A stretch of 64,000 nucleotides of DNA from Bog-532 sp963775825 (GCA_963775825.1 CAVZKY010000050.1:116064-180063), one strand, 5' to 3'. Positions 37,944-46,785 are shown, numbered from the stretch's first letter. Numbers and translations: made by a program. Notes: a model not told the origin generated them from the letters alone.

Positions 37944-38424
37944 TGGCCCAGACCGAGGCAGCGACGGTCCGCAAGCAAGTCGTGGTTGATGCGCCGATCG
38001 AGCGTGCTTTCACGGTGTTCACCGAACGGTTCGGGGATTTCAAGCCGCCGGAGCACAACATCCTCGGGGCGCCGATCGCCGAGACGGTGTTTGAGCCCCG
38101 GGTCGGCGGCAGCATCGTGGACCGGGCAGCGGACGGCAGCGAGTGCCGGTGGGCGCGGATCCTGGCCTTCGACCCACCCGGCCGGGTGGTATTCAGCTGG
38201 GACATCAGCCCGCGGTGGACGATCGAGACCGACCAGGCTCAGACCAGCGAGGTCGAGGTGCGGTTCTACGCCGAATCGCCCACCCGCACGCGGGTCGAGC
38301 TGGAGCACCGGCACATCGACCGGCATGGTCCGGGATGGAAGCAATTACTGACGGCGTAGACGGGCCGGAGGGCTGGCCTTTGTACCTGGACCGGTACGTC
38401 GCGGTCGTGAAGGAGGGCCGCTGA
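37943..38424 (+). CDS. SRPBCC (AHSA1-type) protein, frameshifted near the C-terminus
   Basis: A START/Bet v1-like cup protein partnered with the preceding ArsR gene. VVVDAPIERAFTVFTERFGD and GGSIVDRAADGSECRWARIL are typical. The direct frame ends at 38359 after GPGWKQLLTA. A one-base shift near 38335 gives the expected end WEAITDGVDGPEGWPLYLDR with a stop at 38424. The missing base is in a GG/GGG run. Either a sequencing indel or a recent mutation. Confidence 0.8.
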
Positions 38425-38523
38425 CATGCCGCCAGTGGTCACCATAGTCTGCTAACCCGTGTCTCCTCCTGCGGCTACCTTTCCTGCGGCGGCGCATATG
38501 TCACAACGGCGCCTGCGTTTTGG

Positions 38524-38899
38524 CTACGCCGGGTAAACGTCGAGCAATTCGGCGCCGCACCCGCTGCACCGCCGAGCTGCCACGGGTGTGACGGCCTGGC
38601 AGCGTGGACAGAAGATCACCCGGTCGTGATTGGAGCTCATCTCCCAGATCGCCGCGAAGTGGCTGTGCTGCCAGCGCTGCTGGTAGAGGTCTCGCACGGC
38701 GGCGCGGTGCTCGGGCCGGGCGGCGAAGGCCCTGGCGTCCTGCGCAGTGCGCCAGAAGGCGATCAGCGTGTTGTGCGGGCCGTCGGCGAAGCCGTACCGG
38801 CGGATGAACCCGGGTGCGGACTCTAGCAGCTCAAAGAGCGGGACCAGCGCCTTCCAGAACCTGGGGAACCTTCCGGGTCGGTGAAGGTCGCCTGCAGCA
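38524..38899 (-). pseudogene. 3' part of an ABM/zinc-ribbon protein gene cut by an insertion sequence
   Basis: Read leftwards this encodes MLQATFTDPEG, then after a one-base shift near 38862 FWKALVPLFELLESAPGF, RYGFADGPHNTLIAFWRTAQ and a ferredoxin-like-barrel (antibiotic biosynthesis monooxygenase-like) remainder. It ends with a zinc ribbon FCPRCQAVTPVAARRCSGCG. Removing the insertion sequence and one TAA target copy joins this piece in frame to the segment 40655-40802. The gene is therefore disrupted by the element and additionally carries one indel. Confidence 0.75.
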
Positions 38900-40657
38900 T
38901 AAGAGCTTGCAGAAAAATAACCCGTAGCTTCCCAGGTTCGGGCGTATTGGTGTGGTATTGGGCGCTATGGATGAAACCCGGCAGGTGCTGGCGGCGAAGT
39001 TTCAGGTGATCTTCCCGCATCTGGATGAGCGGCAGCGGCGGCTGCTGATGGGGGCCGAGGCCCGGGCACTGGGGCACGGAGCGATCCGGCTGGTGGCCCA
39101 GGCGGCCGGGGTCCGCGAGGCCACCGTGTCCCTCGGGGTCGATGAGCTGGAGGCCGGGACGGACCCGCTGGGCCGGGCGCGTCGGCCGGGCGGCGGGCGC
39201 AAGCGGGCCGCCGAGCTGGATCGGGGGCTGCGCCCGGCGCTGCTGGCCCTGGTTGAGCCGGACGAGCGGGGTGATCCGATGTCGCCGCTGCGGTGGACAA
39301 CGATGTTGACCCGCAACCTGGCGGCCGAGCTGACCGGTCAGGGTCACCGGGTCGGCGCCGACACCGTAGGTGACCTGCTGCGGGCCGAGGGGTTCAGCCT
39401 GCAGGGCAACGCCAAGACCATCGAGGGCCAGCGGCACCCGGACCGTGATGCGCAGTTCCGGTACATCAGCGAGCAGATGAAAGACCATCAGGGCGCTGCG
39501 GATTCGGTGGTCAGCGTGGACACCAAGAAGAAAGAGCTGGTCGGCGAGTTCAAGAACGCGGGCCGGGAATGGCGGCCTAAGGGTGAGCCGGTGGCGGCCC
39601 GCACGCACGACTTCCCCGGGGACAGCGTGGGCAGGGCCGTGCCGTACGGGGTCTATGACCTGGCCGCCAACGCCGGCTGGGTGTCCGTCGGCACCGACCA
39701 TGACACCGCCGCGTTCGCCGTCGAGTCGATCCGCCGCTGGTGGAAGTCGGCCGGGCGAAGCGACTACCCGCGGGCCCGGCGGCTGCTGATCACCGCGGAT
39801 GCGGGCGGCTCCAACGGCTACCGCACCCGCGCATGGAAGACCGAACTGGCCGCGCTGGCGGCGGAGACCGGGCTGGAGATCACCTGCTGCCACTTCCCGC
39901 CAGGGACGTTGAAGTGGAACAAGGTGGAGCACCGGCTGTTCTCCCACATCACGATGAACTGGCGGGGACGGCCGCTGACCAGCCACGAAGTCATCGTGCA
40001 GACCATCGCCGCGACCACGACGCGGACCGGGCTGCGGGTGTGCGCCGAACTCGACACCAGCACCTACGACACCGGAGTCGAGGTCAGCGACCGGCAGATG
40101 GACGCCCTGCCGCTGACCCGCCACGACTGGCACGGCGACTGGAACTACACCCTCCGCCCCGAGGCATACGACCAGGACGCTGGGGCCCCCGATCCATTCG
40201 ACCGGCCCAGCCCCGATCTGGCCTGGCTCTGCCACCCGGCCCTGACCGGCCTGCCTGCCGAGGAGTGGGACGCCCTGATCGCCGCGCTGATAAGCCTGCA
40301 TGACCAGCAACGGGAGACGAGCCTGGACAAGCGCCGCGGCCACCGCCCGCGGCTGGCGGCCCCCGGCACCGGCCGCCGCCCCGTCCTCACCCTGGCCGAC
40401 CGGCTCCTGGCCACCACCCTCCACCAGCGCCTCGCCCTCCCGCAGGTCGCCATCGCCGTCCTGTTCAGCGTCCGGCCCGAGACAATCAACAAGCGCATCC
40501 GCGACATCCGCCAGCTCCTGGACCAGGCCGGGCACACCATCCAGCCCGGCCCGCACCGGCTCACCAGCCTGGACGACCTCTACAGTCTCGCGACCGCCGA
40601 GGAAATCACCGTGCCTCCAGAGATCAAGACAGCGTGTTAATCATCTGCAAGCTCTAA
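38900..40657 (+). mobile_element. complete ISAzo13-type insertion sequence with 3-bp target duplication
   Basis: A transposase gene is bounded by perfect 10-bp terminal inverted repeats, GAGCTTGCAG at 38903-38912 and CTGCAAGCTC at 40645-40654. They are flanked by the direct repeat TAA at 38900-38902 and 40655-40657, the likely target-site duplication. The element proper is 1752 bp. Excising it with one TAA restores an uninterrupted coding junction in the minus-strand target gene. The intact transposase and exact ends suggest a recent insertion. Confidence 0.88.
38967..40640 (+). CDS. ISAzo13-family transposase
   Basis: A 557-residue DDE-type transposase. The N-terminal part has a helix-turn-helix-like region (IRLVAQAAGVREATVSLGVD). 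The catalytic core includes VVSVDTKKKELVGEFKN with the first Asp, LLITADAGGSNGYRTRAWKT with the second, and the region LKWNKVEHRLFSHITMNWRG with the Glu. These are ISAzo13 hallmarks. ATG 38967 is chosen as the start, and a GTG 15 bases upstream is possible. The frame is intact over its whole length, unlike many neighbours, so the element may be active. Confidence 0.92.
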   Translation: MDETRQVLAAKFQVIFPHLDERQRRLLMGAEARALGHGAIRLVAQAAGVREATVSLGVDELEAGTDPLGRARRPGGGRKRAAELDRGLRPALLALVEPDERGDPMSPLRWTTMLTRNLAAELTGQGHRVGADTVGDLLRAEGFSLQGNAKTIEGQRHPDRDAQFRYISEQMKDHQGAADSVVSVDTKKKELVGEFKNAGREWRPKGEPVAARTHDFPGDSVGRAVPYGVYDLAANAGWVSVGTDHDTAAFAVESIRRWWKSAGRSDYPRARRLLITADAGGSNGYRTRAWKTELAALAAETGLEITCCHFPPGTLKWNKVEHRLFSHITMNWRGRPLTSHEVIVQTIAATTTRTGLRVCAELDTSTYDTGVEVSDRQMDALPLTRHDWHGDWNYTLRPEAYDQDAGAPDPFDRPSPDLAWLCHPALTGLPAEEWDALIAALISLHDQQRETSLDKRRGHRPRLAAPGTGRRPVLTLADRLLATTLHQRLALPQVAIAVLFSVRPETINKRIRDIRQLLDQAGHTIQPGPHRLTSLDDLYSLATAEEITVPPEIKTAC

Positions 40658-40802
40658 GGATCGCGCCCGCTTTTTCCGGGCCAAGATGGCCGTCCGGGCC
40701 TTGCTGGGTCCCGAGCACGATGGGGGCGATCTGCGAGCGCGGAATGGCGGCCATCGCCGCCATTGCCTCTGGGGGTGGCGGCAGGGTCAGCAACTCGGTC
40801 AC
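40655..40802 (-). pseudogene. 5' part of the ABM/zinc-ribbon gene interrupted by the insertion sequence
   Basis: GTG at 40802 is preceded by AAGGAGG with ideal spacing. The frame encodes VTELLTLPPPPEAMAAMAAI and then PRSQIAPIVLGTQQGPDGHL up to EKAGAIL, where the insertion sequence begins. In the restored gene this continues directly with MLQATFTDPEG of the segment ending at 38899. The position of the disruption is about residue 50 of a protein of about 175 residues. Confidence 0.72.
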
Positions 40803-40877
40803 GGCGGCCTCCTTCCGCGGGTCTTGCCCCTCGGTGTATGAGCATCGTCCGCTCGCCGCGCCGGGGCATCCCTGAGA

Positions 40878-41969
40878 TCAGGTATCCCAGACCCGCCGCC
40901 CGGCCGGGCCCGCCGCCAGCGCGGCCAGCTCGGCCCGCGACTCGACGCCGAGCTTGGCGAAGACGTGCTTGAGGTGAGTCTCGACTGTGTAGCGGGACAG
41001 GAAGAGCTCAGCGGCGATCTCCGTGTTGCCCCGGCCTTCGGCGGCCAGCCGTACCACGGGGAGCTCAGCTTCGGTCAACGACGGCCAGCCCATCGCCGGC
41101 CGCGGCGGCCTTGTCCCGGCCCGGTCGGGCCGCGGCGGCCGGGGCCGGATGGACGCGATCTGGTCCACGAAGGCCAGGATCTCCTCGATCACCGCCTGCC
41201 AGTCTCCTACCCACGGCAGGTGATCCCGCCCGGGCAACACCCTCAGGCTCGCGCCGGGAATCTGGCCGACCAGTGTGCGAGCATCGGCGACCGGGATTAG
41301 GTCCGCGTCTCGGTGCAGCACTAGCGTCGGGACCGCCAGGCCTCTCATCAGATAGCGCACATCGATCAGCCCCAGGGATTCGATCAACGCCGCCGCCATG
41401 GCCGGGCTGGCCGCCGCCCGCTCGAACGCCCCCGCGGCCTGACGCGCCTGCGGCCCCGCCATGCTGGGCGCGACCAGATCGGCCAACCGCCCCTCGCCCC
41501 AATGGCGTACCACCGACCGGTACCGCCGCAACAGCGCTGCCCGAGGACCCCGGTACGAGGTGCCATACAAGATCAGGCCCTGCGTCCGGCCGGGATAAGT
41601 CGCCGCGAAGGCAATCGCCACCCGTCCGCCGTCCGACATCCCGAACAGCACGGCGCTCGACGATCTCGCCGCGGCCATGACCTCAGCAAGATCCTGCACC
41701 CGGTCCTCGATCGTCGGTAGCTCACGGGCCGGATCCGACAAACCGGTGCCGCGTTTGTCCAGCCGGATCACGCGCGTGTCTTGCTCCAGCGCCCGCACGA
41801 ACCTGCGGTACGCGGTCTGCTGCCACTGAATGTCCAGATGCGAGACCAAGCCGGGCACCATAACCAGATCCGGCGGACCTGTGCCGGACACCTGATAGGC
41901 GATCTTCGCCCCATTTGACGGCGCGTAGCGCGTCTGCGGCGGGCGGCGGACCATACGGCCATTGTTCAT
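40878..41969 (-). CDS. alpha/beta hydrolase fused to a LuxR DNA-binding domain
   Basis: About 363 residues. The N-terminal two-thirds is an alpha/beta hydrolase with the early motif VMVPGLVSHLDIQWQ, the conserved DKRGTGLSD, the nucleophile region VLFGMSDGGRVAIAFA (GMSDG, Ser) and a C-terminal His in GRDHLPWVGD. The last 65 residues are a LuxR helix-turn-helix: LTEAELPVVRLAAEGRGN, TEIAAELFLSRYTVETHLKH, VFAKLGVESRAELAAL. Such fusions may sense a hydrolysable ligand, and whether this one is catalytic is unknown. The start is ATG 41969 or 41954. Confidence 0.88.
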   Translation of the reverse strand: MNNGRMVRRPPQTRYAPSNGAKIAYQVSGTGPPDLVMVPGLVSHLDIQWQQTAYRRFVRALEQDTRVIRLDKRGTGLSDPARELPTIEDRVQDLAEVMAAARSSSAVLFGMSDGGRVAIAFAATYPGRTQGLILYGTSYRGPRAALLRRYRSVVRHWGEGRLADLVAPSMAGPQARQAAGAFERAAASPAMAAALIESLGLIDVRYLMRGLAVPTLVLHRDADLIPVADARTLVGQIPGASLRVLPGRDHLPWVGDWQAVIEEILAFVDQIASIRPRPPRPDRAGTRPPRPAMGWPSLTEAELPVVRLAAEGRGNTEIAAELFLSRYTVETHLKHVFAKLGVESRAELAALAAGPAGRRVWDT

Positions 41970-42099
41970 CGGCCGACCGCACACCACAGCGCGCCCTCCC
42001 GAACCCCGATACGGACACGGTCAACGCGGCGGCGCCCAGGCCGCGAAGAACCGGTTCAGACCTTCGTACGAGCTTGACGCAGGGCACCGGTGTTCGGGC

Positions 42100-42666
42100 T
42101 CAGGCACGTGGAATTTCTTTACCAGTTGGCCGGTACTCCGCTAGGAGCACCCGGCCATCCAATACCCGGTGACCGGCCAGTGCAAGATCGGCGGACGCCA
42201 TGTCCGCAAAGGCCGCGTCACGCCCGGATGGCCCGGCCATCAGCGGAAAGGTCATCAGTCGCAGCCGGTCCACCAAGCCCGCACTGATGAGCTGCCGGGC
42301 CAGGGACAGGCTTCCCCAGGTGCGCAATGGAAGGTTGCCGCCGGCCTTCATTTCCTGGACCTCATCGACAAGATCCCGGCTGCAGATCCGCGTGTTAGGC
42401 CAGGCCGCGTGCGTCAACGTGCGGGAAAACACGACCTTGTCTAGCTCGGCTGTCCGGCGCCAGGACTTGCCATGTGCCTCCTGCGGAAGCCCCGCCAGAG
42501 CTTGGTAGGTACGCCGCCCCATGACCACGAGCTGCGGTGCGGCCAGCTCGTCCATGATCCATTCCTGGAGTTCTGGGCCCAGATAGCCGAAATATCCCGG
42601 CAGCCCGTCCGACCCGGCCCACCCGTCGACTGAGACGAAGATGTCCACTATCACACTGCCTGCCAT
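42100..42666 (-). CDS. dihydrofolate reductase/RibD C-terminal family protein
   Basis: A 188-residue NADPH-binding reductase-like protein. VDIFVSVDGWAGSDGLPGYF, VVMGRRTYQALAG, KVVFSRTLTHAAWPNTRICS and LRTWGSLSLARQLISAGLVD are the typical motifs. It lacks a deaminase domain, so it is the stand-alone actinobacterial type whose substrate is usually unknown. The ATG at 42666 has AAGGAG upstream. The longer frame running to 42879 is not supported. Confidence 0.88.
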   Translation of the reverse strand: MAGSVIVDIFVSVDGWAGSDGLPGYFGYLGPELQEWIMDELAAPQLVVMGRRTYQALAGLPQEAHGKSWRRTAELDKVVFSRTLTHAAWPNTRICSRDLVDEVQEMKAGGNLPLRTWGSLSLARQLISAGLVDRLRLMTFPLMAGPSGRDAAFADMASADLALAGHRVLDGRVLLAEYRPTGKEIPRA

Positions 42667-42990
42667 GTGCGCTCCTTCCCTCGTCAGGCCGCCAGTCTGG
42701 CGCTGCTGTAGGTAGGGACTCAGCCAGACCGGAAAGTCATCGGTGTGCCAGCACCGTTGAATCTCCGCGAGGTAGCCGAGGTCGGTGGGCGGGCTGCCCC
42801 GCTCAGGCACTGGATCTGCTTGCCTTGGATGCCGTGATCCGCGGAGGCGACCTGCCCGAACCCGAGCTGCGGTAAGCACGGCGCTCCTGCGATCAGGCCC
42901 TTTTCCGCGCTTCCGGTGCGGGCATAGGCTGTTGCGGGGGAGCCTAGGTCTGCTGCTTGGATGTTCTGAGCCGGGCCCGGCTGAGACAAC
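42667..42990. other. 324-bp gap, no gene seen
   Basis: The divergent region between the reductase-like gene and the methyltransferase gene contains open frames but none with family-like features. It holds both promoters. Confidence 0.4.
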
Positions 42991-43767
42991 GTGTCAGAGT
43001 ACGTCCTTGATCATCATCACGAAGGCGAGCGCCAGCGGCTGGCCCTGATGTCGCGGCTGCTCGATCCGATGCACCGCCGCCACATTGAGCGGGTCGGCGT
43101 AGGGCCGGGTGCGCGGACGCTTGAGGTTGGCAGCGGTAACGGCTCCATGTCAGCCTGGCTCGCCGGGCGGGTTGCGCCTGGCGGCCGGGCGGTGGCGGTG
43201 GACCTCGACCTTTCCCTCGTCGACGCCAACGTCCCCGGGCTCGAGCTTCGCCAGGCCGACATCTGCGCGGGGCCCGTGGAGCCGGCAAACTATGATCTGG
43301 TGACCGCCCGCGCCGTGCTGCACCACGTCGCCGACCCGGCGGCGGCGGTGGCGAACCTGGTGGCCAGCACTCGGCCGGGCGGGGCGATCCTGCTGATCGA
43401 GCCGGACTTCCTGCCGGTCAGTGTTGCCGAACCGGCTGAGATCCGGGCGTTCTGGGACGGCTGGCTGTCCTGGTCGCGCGAGCAGGGCATCGACTACTTC
43501 ATCGGCCGCCGGTTGCCGACGATGCTGTCGGAGCTGGGACTGGCGGATATCGAGGCCACGGCCGAGACGGCCCTGTACCACGGCGGCTCGTCGTGGGCTG
43601 AGTACTGGCGGGAGACCATCATCCAATTGCGTCCCCGCCTGCTGGCTTCCGGGAAGCTGTCCGACCGGGCCATCAGCACGTTCCTCGCCCATTGCGCCGA
43701 TCGGGGATGGTGGACGCAAACCATCGCCTTCACTACGGTTAGCGGGCGCACGCCGACGGCTGAGTAA
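42991..43767 (+). CDS. class I SAM-dependent methyltransferase
   Basis: A 258-residue methyltransferase. Motif I is LEVGSGNGSMSAWLAG near residue 43, the acidic loop VAVDLDLSLVDA follows, then LRQADICAGPVEPANYDLVT and the post-motif ARAVLHHVADPAAAVANLV. The C-terminal half is typical of UbiE/small-molecule O- or C-methyltransferases. The GTG at 42991 is the best start. Substrate unknown. Confidence 0.88.
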   Translation: MSEYVLDHHHEGERQRLALMSRLLDPMHRRHIERVGVGPGARTLEVGSGNGSMSAWLAGRVAPGGRAVAVDLDLSLVDANVPGLELRQADICAGPVEPANYDLVTARAVLHHVADPAAAVANLVASTRPGGAILLIEPDFLPVSVAEPAEIRAFWDGWLSWSREQGIDYFIGRRLPTMLSELGLADIEATAETALYHGGSSWAEYWRETIIQLRPRLLASGKLSDRAISTFLAHCADRGWWTQTIAFTTVSGRTPTAE

Positions 43768-43800
43768 CGCGGCCCGGTCCGCTGCCGCGCGCTATGGGCG

Positions 43801-44673
43801 TCATTGCCAGCGGGGCACATCCCAGTGATCCGCGAGTTCCGCCACCCAGGCGCGAGTTGCGGCCGGGGCGCTGGGCGGCGCTTCCGCCACGACGAATTCG
43901 GTCACGCCGACGGCGGCCAGTTCGGGGAGCACGTCCGGATGCGGGTTGCTGAGCGCCACGGCCACAGTTAGCTTGCTCGGATCACGGCCGTGCTCGCGGC
44001 AATATCCGGACAGTGCGCCTATTCGTTCGGCGACCTCGTTGGCCCGGAGATAGAAGGCGTACCAGCCGTCGCCGAACGCCGCTGCGCGCTGGAGCGCTGG
44101 GTCGCTGTTGCCCCCGAGGACGATGGGGATGCGCCGGTCGCGTACCGGTTTGGGGTAGACCCGCACTTCGTCGAACCGGGTGAACTCGCCGTGGAAGGAG
44201 GCGGTGTCTTCGGCCCATAGGGTCCGCATTACCGCGGCATATTCGGCGGTGCGCTGGGCGCGCCGGGCGTAGGGGACGCCGAGCGCGGCGAATTCTTCCG
44301 CCGACCAGCCGATCCCGACGCCAAGCGTGAACCGCCCCGCCGACAGCACGTCCAGCGTCGCGGCCTGTTTGGCCGCGAGGACCGGGTTGTGCTCCGGGAG
44401 CAGCAAGATCCCGGTGGCCAGCCCGATCCGGCTGGTCACGGCGGCGGCGTAGGTCAGGCCCAGCAGCGGATCGAGCCAGTCCGCGTCGGGCGGGACGGCG
44501 ATCGTGCCGTCGGCCGAATACGGGTAACGGGACGTGGGCTCGTCCACCATCACCACGTGCTCCCCCGACCACAGCGTGGCGAACCCGGCTTCCTCGGCGG
44601 CCACCGCCACAGCCCGGATGATCTCCGGGCGGGCGCCTGCCCCGATGCCCAGTGCGTGCAGCCCGATCCGCAT
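43801..44673 (-). CDS. LLM-class F420-dependent oxidoreductase
   Basis: A 290-residue TIM-barrel protein of the luciferase-like monooxygenase superfamily, F420 type. AVAAEEAGFATLWSGEHVVM, ATGILLLPEHNPVLAAKQAA and RFTLGVGIGWSAEEFAALGV are strongly conserved landmarks, with IPIVLGGNSDPALQRAA later. F420 rather than FMN use is inferred from the family. The 3' end converges on the methyltransferase gene with 33 bp between stops. Confidence 0.9.
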   Translation of the reverse strand: MRIGLHALGIGAGARPEIIRAVAVAAEEAGFATLWSGEHVVMVDEPTSRYPYSADGTIAVPPDADWLDPLLGLTYAAAVTSRIGLATGILLLPEHNPVLAAKQAATLDVLSAGRFTLGVGIGWSAEEFAALGVPYARRAQRTAEYAAVMRTLWAEDTASFHGEFTRFDEVRVYPKPVRDRRIPIVLGGNSDPALQRAAAFGDGWYAFYLRANEVAERIGALSGYCREHGRDPSKLTVAVALSNPHPDVLPELAAVGVTEFVVAEAPPSAPAATRAWVAELADHWDVPRWQ

Positions 44674-44807
44674 GTGCCGCCCCCTCCCGGCCGTAGTCGG
44701 CCGGGCAAGTTTAGGCCGGCTGACCGGACAAACGAAGGCGCCCAGCCGATCCCACGCGGGGACGGGCCAGGCACCCAGGCCCCAGTTTTAAAAGCGCAGT
44801 TTGAATG

Positions 44808-45554
44808 TTATTTGCCTGGTGCGACAGAGGTGCCCGCGGTGGCCTCGCTGACGTCGGACCAGCCCCTCATCGGGCCCTGGGCCAGCTCGGGGTGGTCGTA
44901 CTCGTCGTTCCAGTTCCACCAGTTGTACGGCGGGGTCTGCGGGTAACCCTCGGGGGAGTCCTCCCACGTCTCCTGCCGCCCGAGCGGGGTCAGGTCCAGG
45001 TAGCTCCAGGTGCTGCCGAGCGCCTCGTCACCGCGGTTGTTGACGAAGTACGTGCGGAACACCTGGTCGCCGTCGCGGAAGAACACGTTCGTGCCGTGAT
45101 ACTCGTCCACGCCGAAGTCGGCGTCCCAGTCGTCGGTGATCGTGTACCAGGGTATCGTCCAGCCCATCCGCTGCTTCAGCCGGGCGATGTCCGGCTGCGG
45201 GGCCGGCGAGGCGTAGGCGAACGTGGTGTCCCGGGCGTTGAGATGGACCGCGGGCGCGACCTGGTTGGCCATCATGGAACAGCCGTGGCAGGCGTGCTCG
45301 GGCCAGCCGAGGACGTCCGGCTCGAAGAACGCCCGGTACACGACCAGCTGCCGGCGTCCCTCGAACAGGTCGGGCAGGCTGGCGCGGCCGTGCGGCCCGT
45401 CGAAGGCGTACGGCTTGGTCACCGCGAGCCACGGCATCCGCCGGCGCTCGGCGGCCAGCGCGTCCCGGGCCCGGGTCAGCTCCTTTTCCTTGACGAGCAG
45501 TTGCTCGCGCGCCGCCTCCCATTCCTGCGGCGTGACGATCGGGGGAGTCTTCAT
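44808..45554 (-). CDS. DUF899 (thioredoxin-like) family protein, copy 1
   Basis: A 248-residue protein of the DUF899 family. MKTPPIVTPQEWEAAREQLL, RRMPWLAVTKPYAFDG, the Cys pair in EHACHGCSMMANQ, and YHGTNVFFRDGDQVFRTYFV are the conserved blocks. The family has a thioredoxin-like fold of unproven activity. The start overlaps the stop of the ArsR gene, so it is the last gene of the three-gene operon. The intact frame here contrasts with copy 2. Confidence 0.9.
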   Translation of the reverse strand: MKTPPIVTPQEWEAAREQLLVKEKELTRARDALAAERRRMPWLAVTKPYAFDGPHGRASLPDLFEGRRQLVVYRAFFEPDVLGWPEHACHGCSMMANQVAPAVHLNARDTTFAYASPAPQPDIARLKQRMGWTIPWYTITDDWDADFGVDEYHGTNVFFRDGDQVFRTYFVNNRGDEALGSTWSYLDLTPLGRQETWEDSPEGYPQTPPYNWWNWNDEYDHPELAQGPMRGWSDVSEATAGTSVAPGK

Positions 45555-45919
45555 GTCGTGCGTCCCTTCTCTTGGTCCAGGTACTCCTTGAGCGCGTCGA
45601 GCGGGCCGTCCCAGTCGCGGGCCAGCGCGGCCAGGAACTGCTGCGCGACTTGCATCGGCGCAGAGTGCAGCCGGTAACGCACCCGGCGCCGCTCGCCCGG
45701 CTCGGCTGTCACCAGGCCGGCGTCGGCCAGCAGGGCCAGGTGCTTGGCGATGGCCTGCCGGGTAATCGGCAGCCGGATCGCCAGGTCCGTAGCGGTGGCC
45801 GGGCCCCCGGTGGCCAGCGCGGCCAGGATGCCCCGCCGGGTCGGATCGGCCAGCGCGATGAACACCTGCGCGGCGACCGCCTCGATGTCCGCCGCCGGGG
45901 GACCCGCGTCAGCGACCAT
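45551..45919 (-). CDS. ArsR-family regulator, copy 1
   Basis: A 122-residue winged-helix repressor. FIALADPTRRGILAALATGG and LPITRQAIAKHLALLADAGL form the DNA-binding domain, with GERRRVRYRLH as the wing. No metal-site cysteines are present. The ATG at 45919 lies within the end of the SRPBCC gene (11-bp overlap), and its stop overlaps the DUF899 start. It presumably represses its own operon through the 41-bp palindrome upstream. Confidence 0.9.
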   Translation of the reverse strand: MVADAGPPAADIEAVAAQVFIALADPTRRGILAALATGGPATATDLAIRLPITRQAIAKHLALLADAGLVTAEPGERRRVRYRLHSAPMQVAQQFLAALARDWDGPLDALKEYLDQEKGRTT

Positions 45920-46343
45920 CGAGGTAGCTGACCAGCTCACCCAGCTCGTTCCGCCAGCCCTCAACGTGGCCGTCGTACTCCTTGCGGTATACATCGTCCG
46001 GCAGCTGCGCGAACCCGGTCTCAACCACGGTCAGCCTGGTACTGCCTGCGGTCGCTTCCAGGGTGAACTCCACGTAGGTCCGGCGCGGGTCGTCCTCCGG
46101 CAGCCCATTGATCTGCCAGGTGAACCCGAACACCGACGGTTCCTCCACTCGCTCCACCCGCATGGCGACCTTGAAGCCGCCGGTCCACGTCATCTGGGCT
46201 GCCCCGCCCGGCTGCAGGTCGATGCGGGCCGACTCGTTCCCGAACCAGGTCCCCAGCCCCTCCGCCGTGGTCAGGGCGGCCCACACCGCCTCCCGCGGCT
46301 GCGCCAGCTCTACCGTCCGCTCGATCCGATCCGGAAACCCCAC
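45909..46343 (-). CDS. SRPBCC (AHSA1-type) protein, copy 1
   Basis: A 144-residue START-like ligand-binding protein. RTVELAQPREAVWAALTTAE, GLGTWFGNESARID, GFTWQINGLPEDDPRRTYVE and GHVEGWRNELGELVSYL are typical of the ArsR-linked group. The GTG start at 46343 follows GGAAGGGA and a TATTTAT box, with the palindromic operator immediately upstream. First gene of the operon. Confidence 0.9.
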   Translation of the reverse strand: MGFPDRIERTVELAQPREAVWAALTTAEGLGTWFGNESARIDLQPGGAAQMTWTGGFKVAMRVERVEEPSVFGFTWQINGLPEDDPRRTYVEFTLEATAGSTRLTVVETGFAQLPDDVYRKEYDGHVEGWRNELGELVSYLDGR

Positions 46344-46364
46344 GCCGCGTCCCTTCCATAAATA

Positions 46365-46405
46365 GCAACCCGCTGGTTGCCAGCATATGGCAATCAGCGG
46401 GTTGC
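46365..46405. promoter_or_regulatory. 41-bp palindromic operator, copy 1
   Basis: Two perfect 11-bp arms, GCAACCCGCTG and CAGCGGGTTGC, enclose a second internal inverted pair TTGCCA...TGGCAA around a central GCATA. The element lies 22 bp before the SRPBCC start codon, overlapping the expected promoter. An ArsR dimer (or two dimers) binding here is the simplest reading. Confidence 0.7.
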
Positions 46406-46487
46406 GTCAATCAGTGGGCGGCGCGCCCCGGCCCGACCGTCGCGATGCGCCGAGCAGCTCGTATCCAAGCACCGTACGACGCATCAC

Positions 46488-46748
46488 GGGCAAAAAGGTC
46501 GGCAAGAGCCAGGTCAACGGTACCGGCAAGTACACCTGGGGCCGGATGGGCGGCTACCGGAACGGCCCGGTCACCATCCTGCTTACCGGCGCGACTACAC
46601 GTACACCAAGATCAGCATCACGCTCACGCAGTCGTGGTACGGCACCACCAAGGGCAGCTACCCGGCTTACGGGCACGGTGCGCACCACACGACCGCGCAC
46701 ATCCACCTCGCGGTCAACGACCCGACCACCAACCTGGTCCGGTACTAG
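46488..46748 (+). pseudogene. fragment of an unknown, possibly secreted protein, frameshifted
   Basis: Two frames joined by a one-base shift near 46590 give KKVGKSQVNGTGKYTWGRMG and then YTYTKISITLTQSWYGTTKG through HHTTAHIHLAVNDPTTNLVR before a stop. The aromatic, Gly/Thr-rich beta-like composition suggests an extracellular domain. No start or signal peptide is present. Not recognised. Confidence 0.4.
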
Positions 46749-46785
46749 AGCGTCGGTCAGGTAGTCGTCATGCGGCTAGCCCCTC

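Larger units (their letters stand above)
44702..46411. repeat. 1.7-kb direct duplication, copy 1 (SRPBCC-ArsR-DUF899 operon)
   Basis: This stretch and 52725-54432 match almost base for base, with scattered substitutions and a few single-base indels. They share flanking sequence on both sides (CGGGCAAGTT at the left, GTCAAT at the right), are in the same orientation, and are 8,023 bp apart. The matching ends extend beyond the genes, so a single duplication event is likely. Confidence 0.9.

Noticed and set aside
38823..40556. Minus-strand open frame of about 577 codons across the insertion sequence
   Set aside because: Antisense to the transposase. Only its last few codons coincide with the start of the restored ABM gene piece, and those are in use for a different reason.
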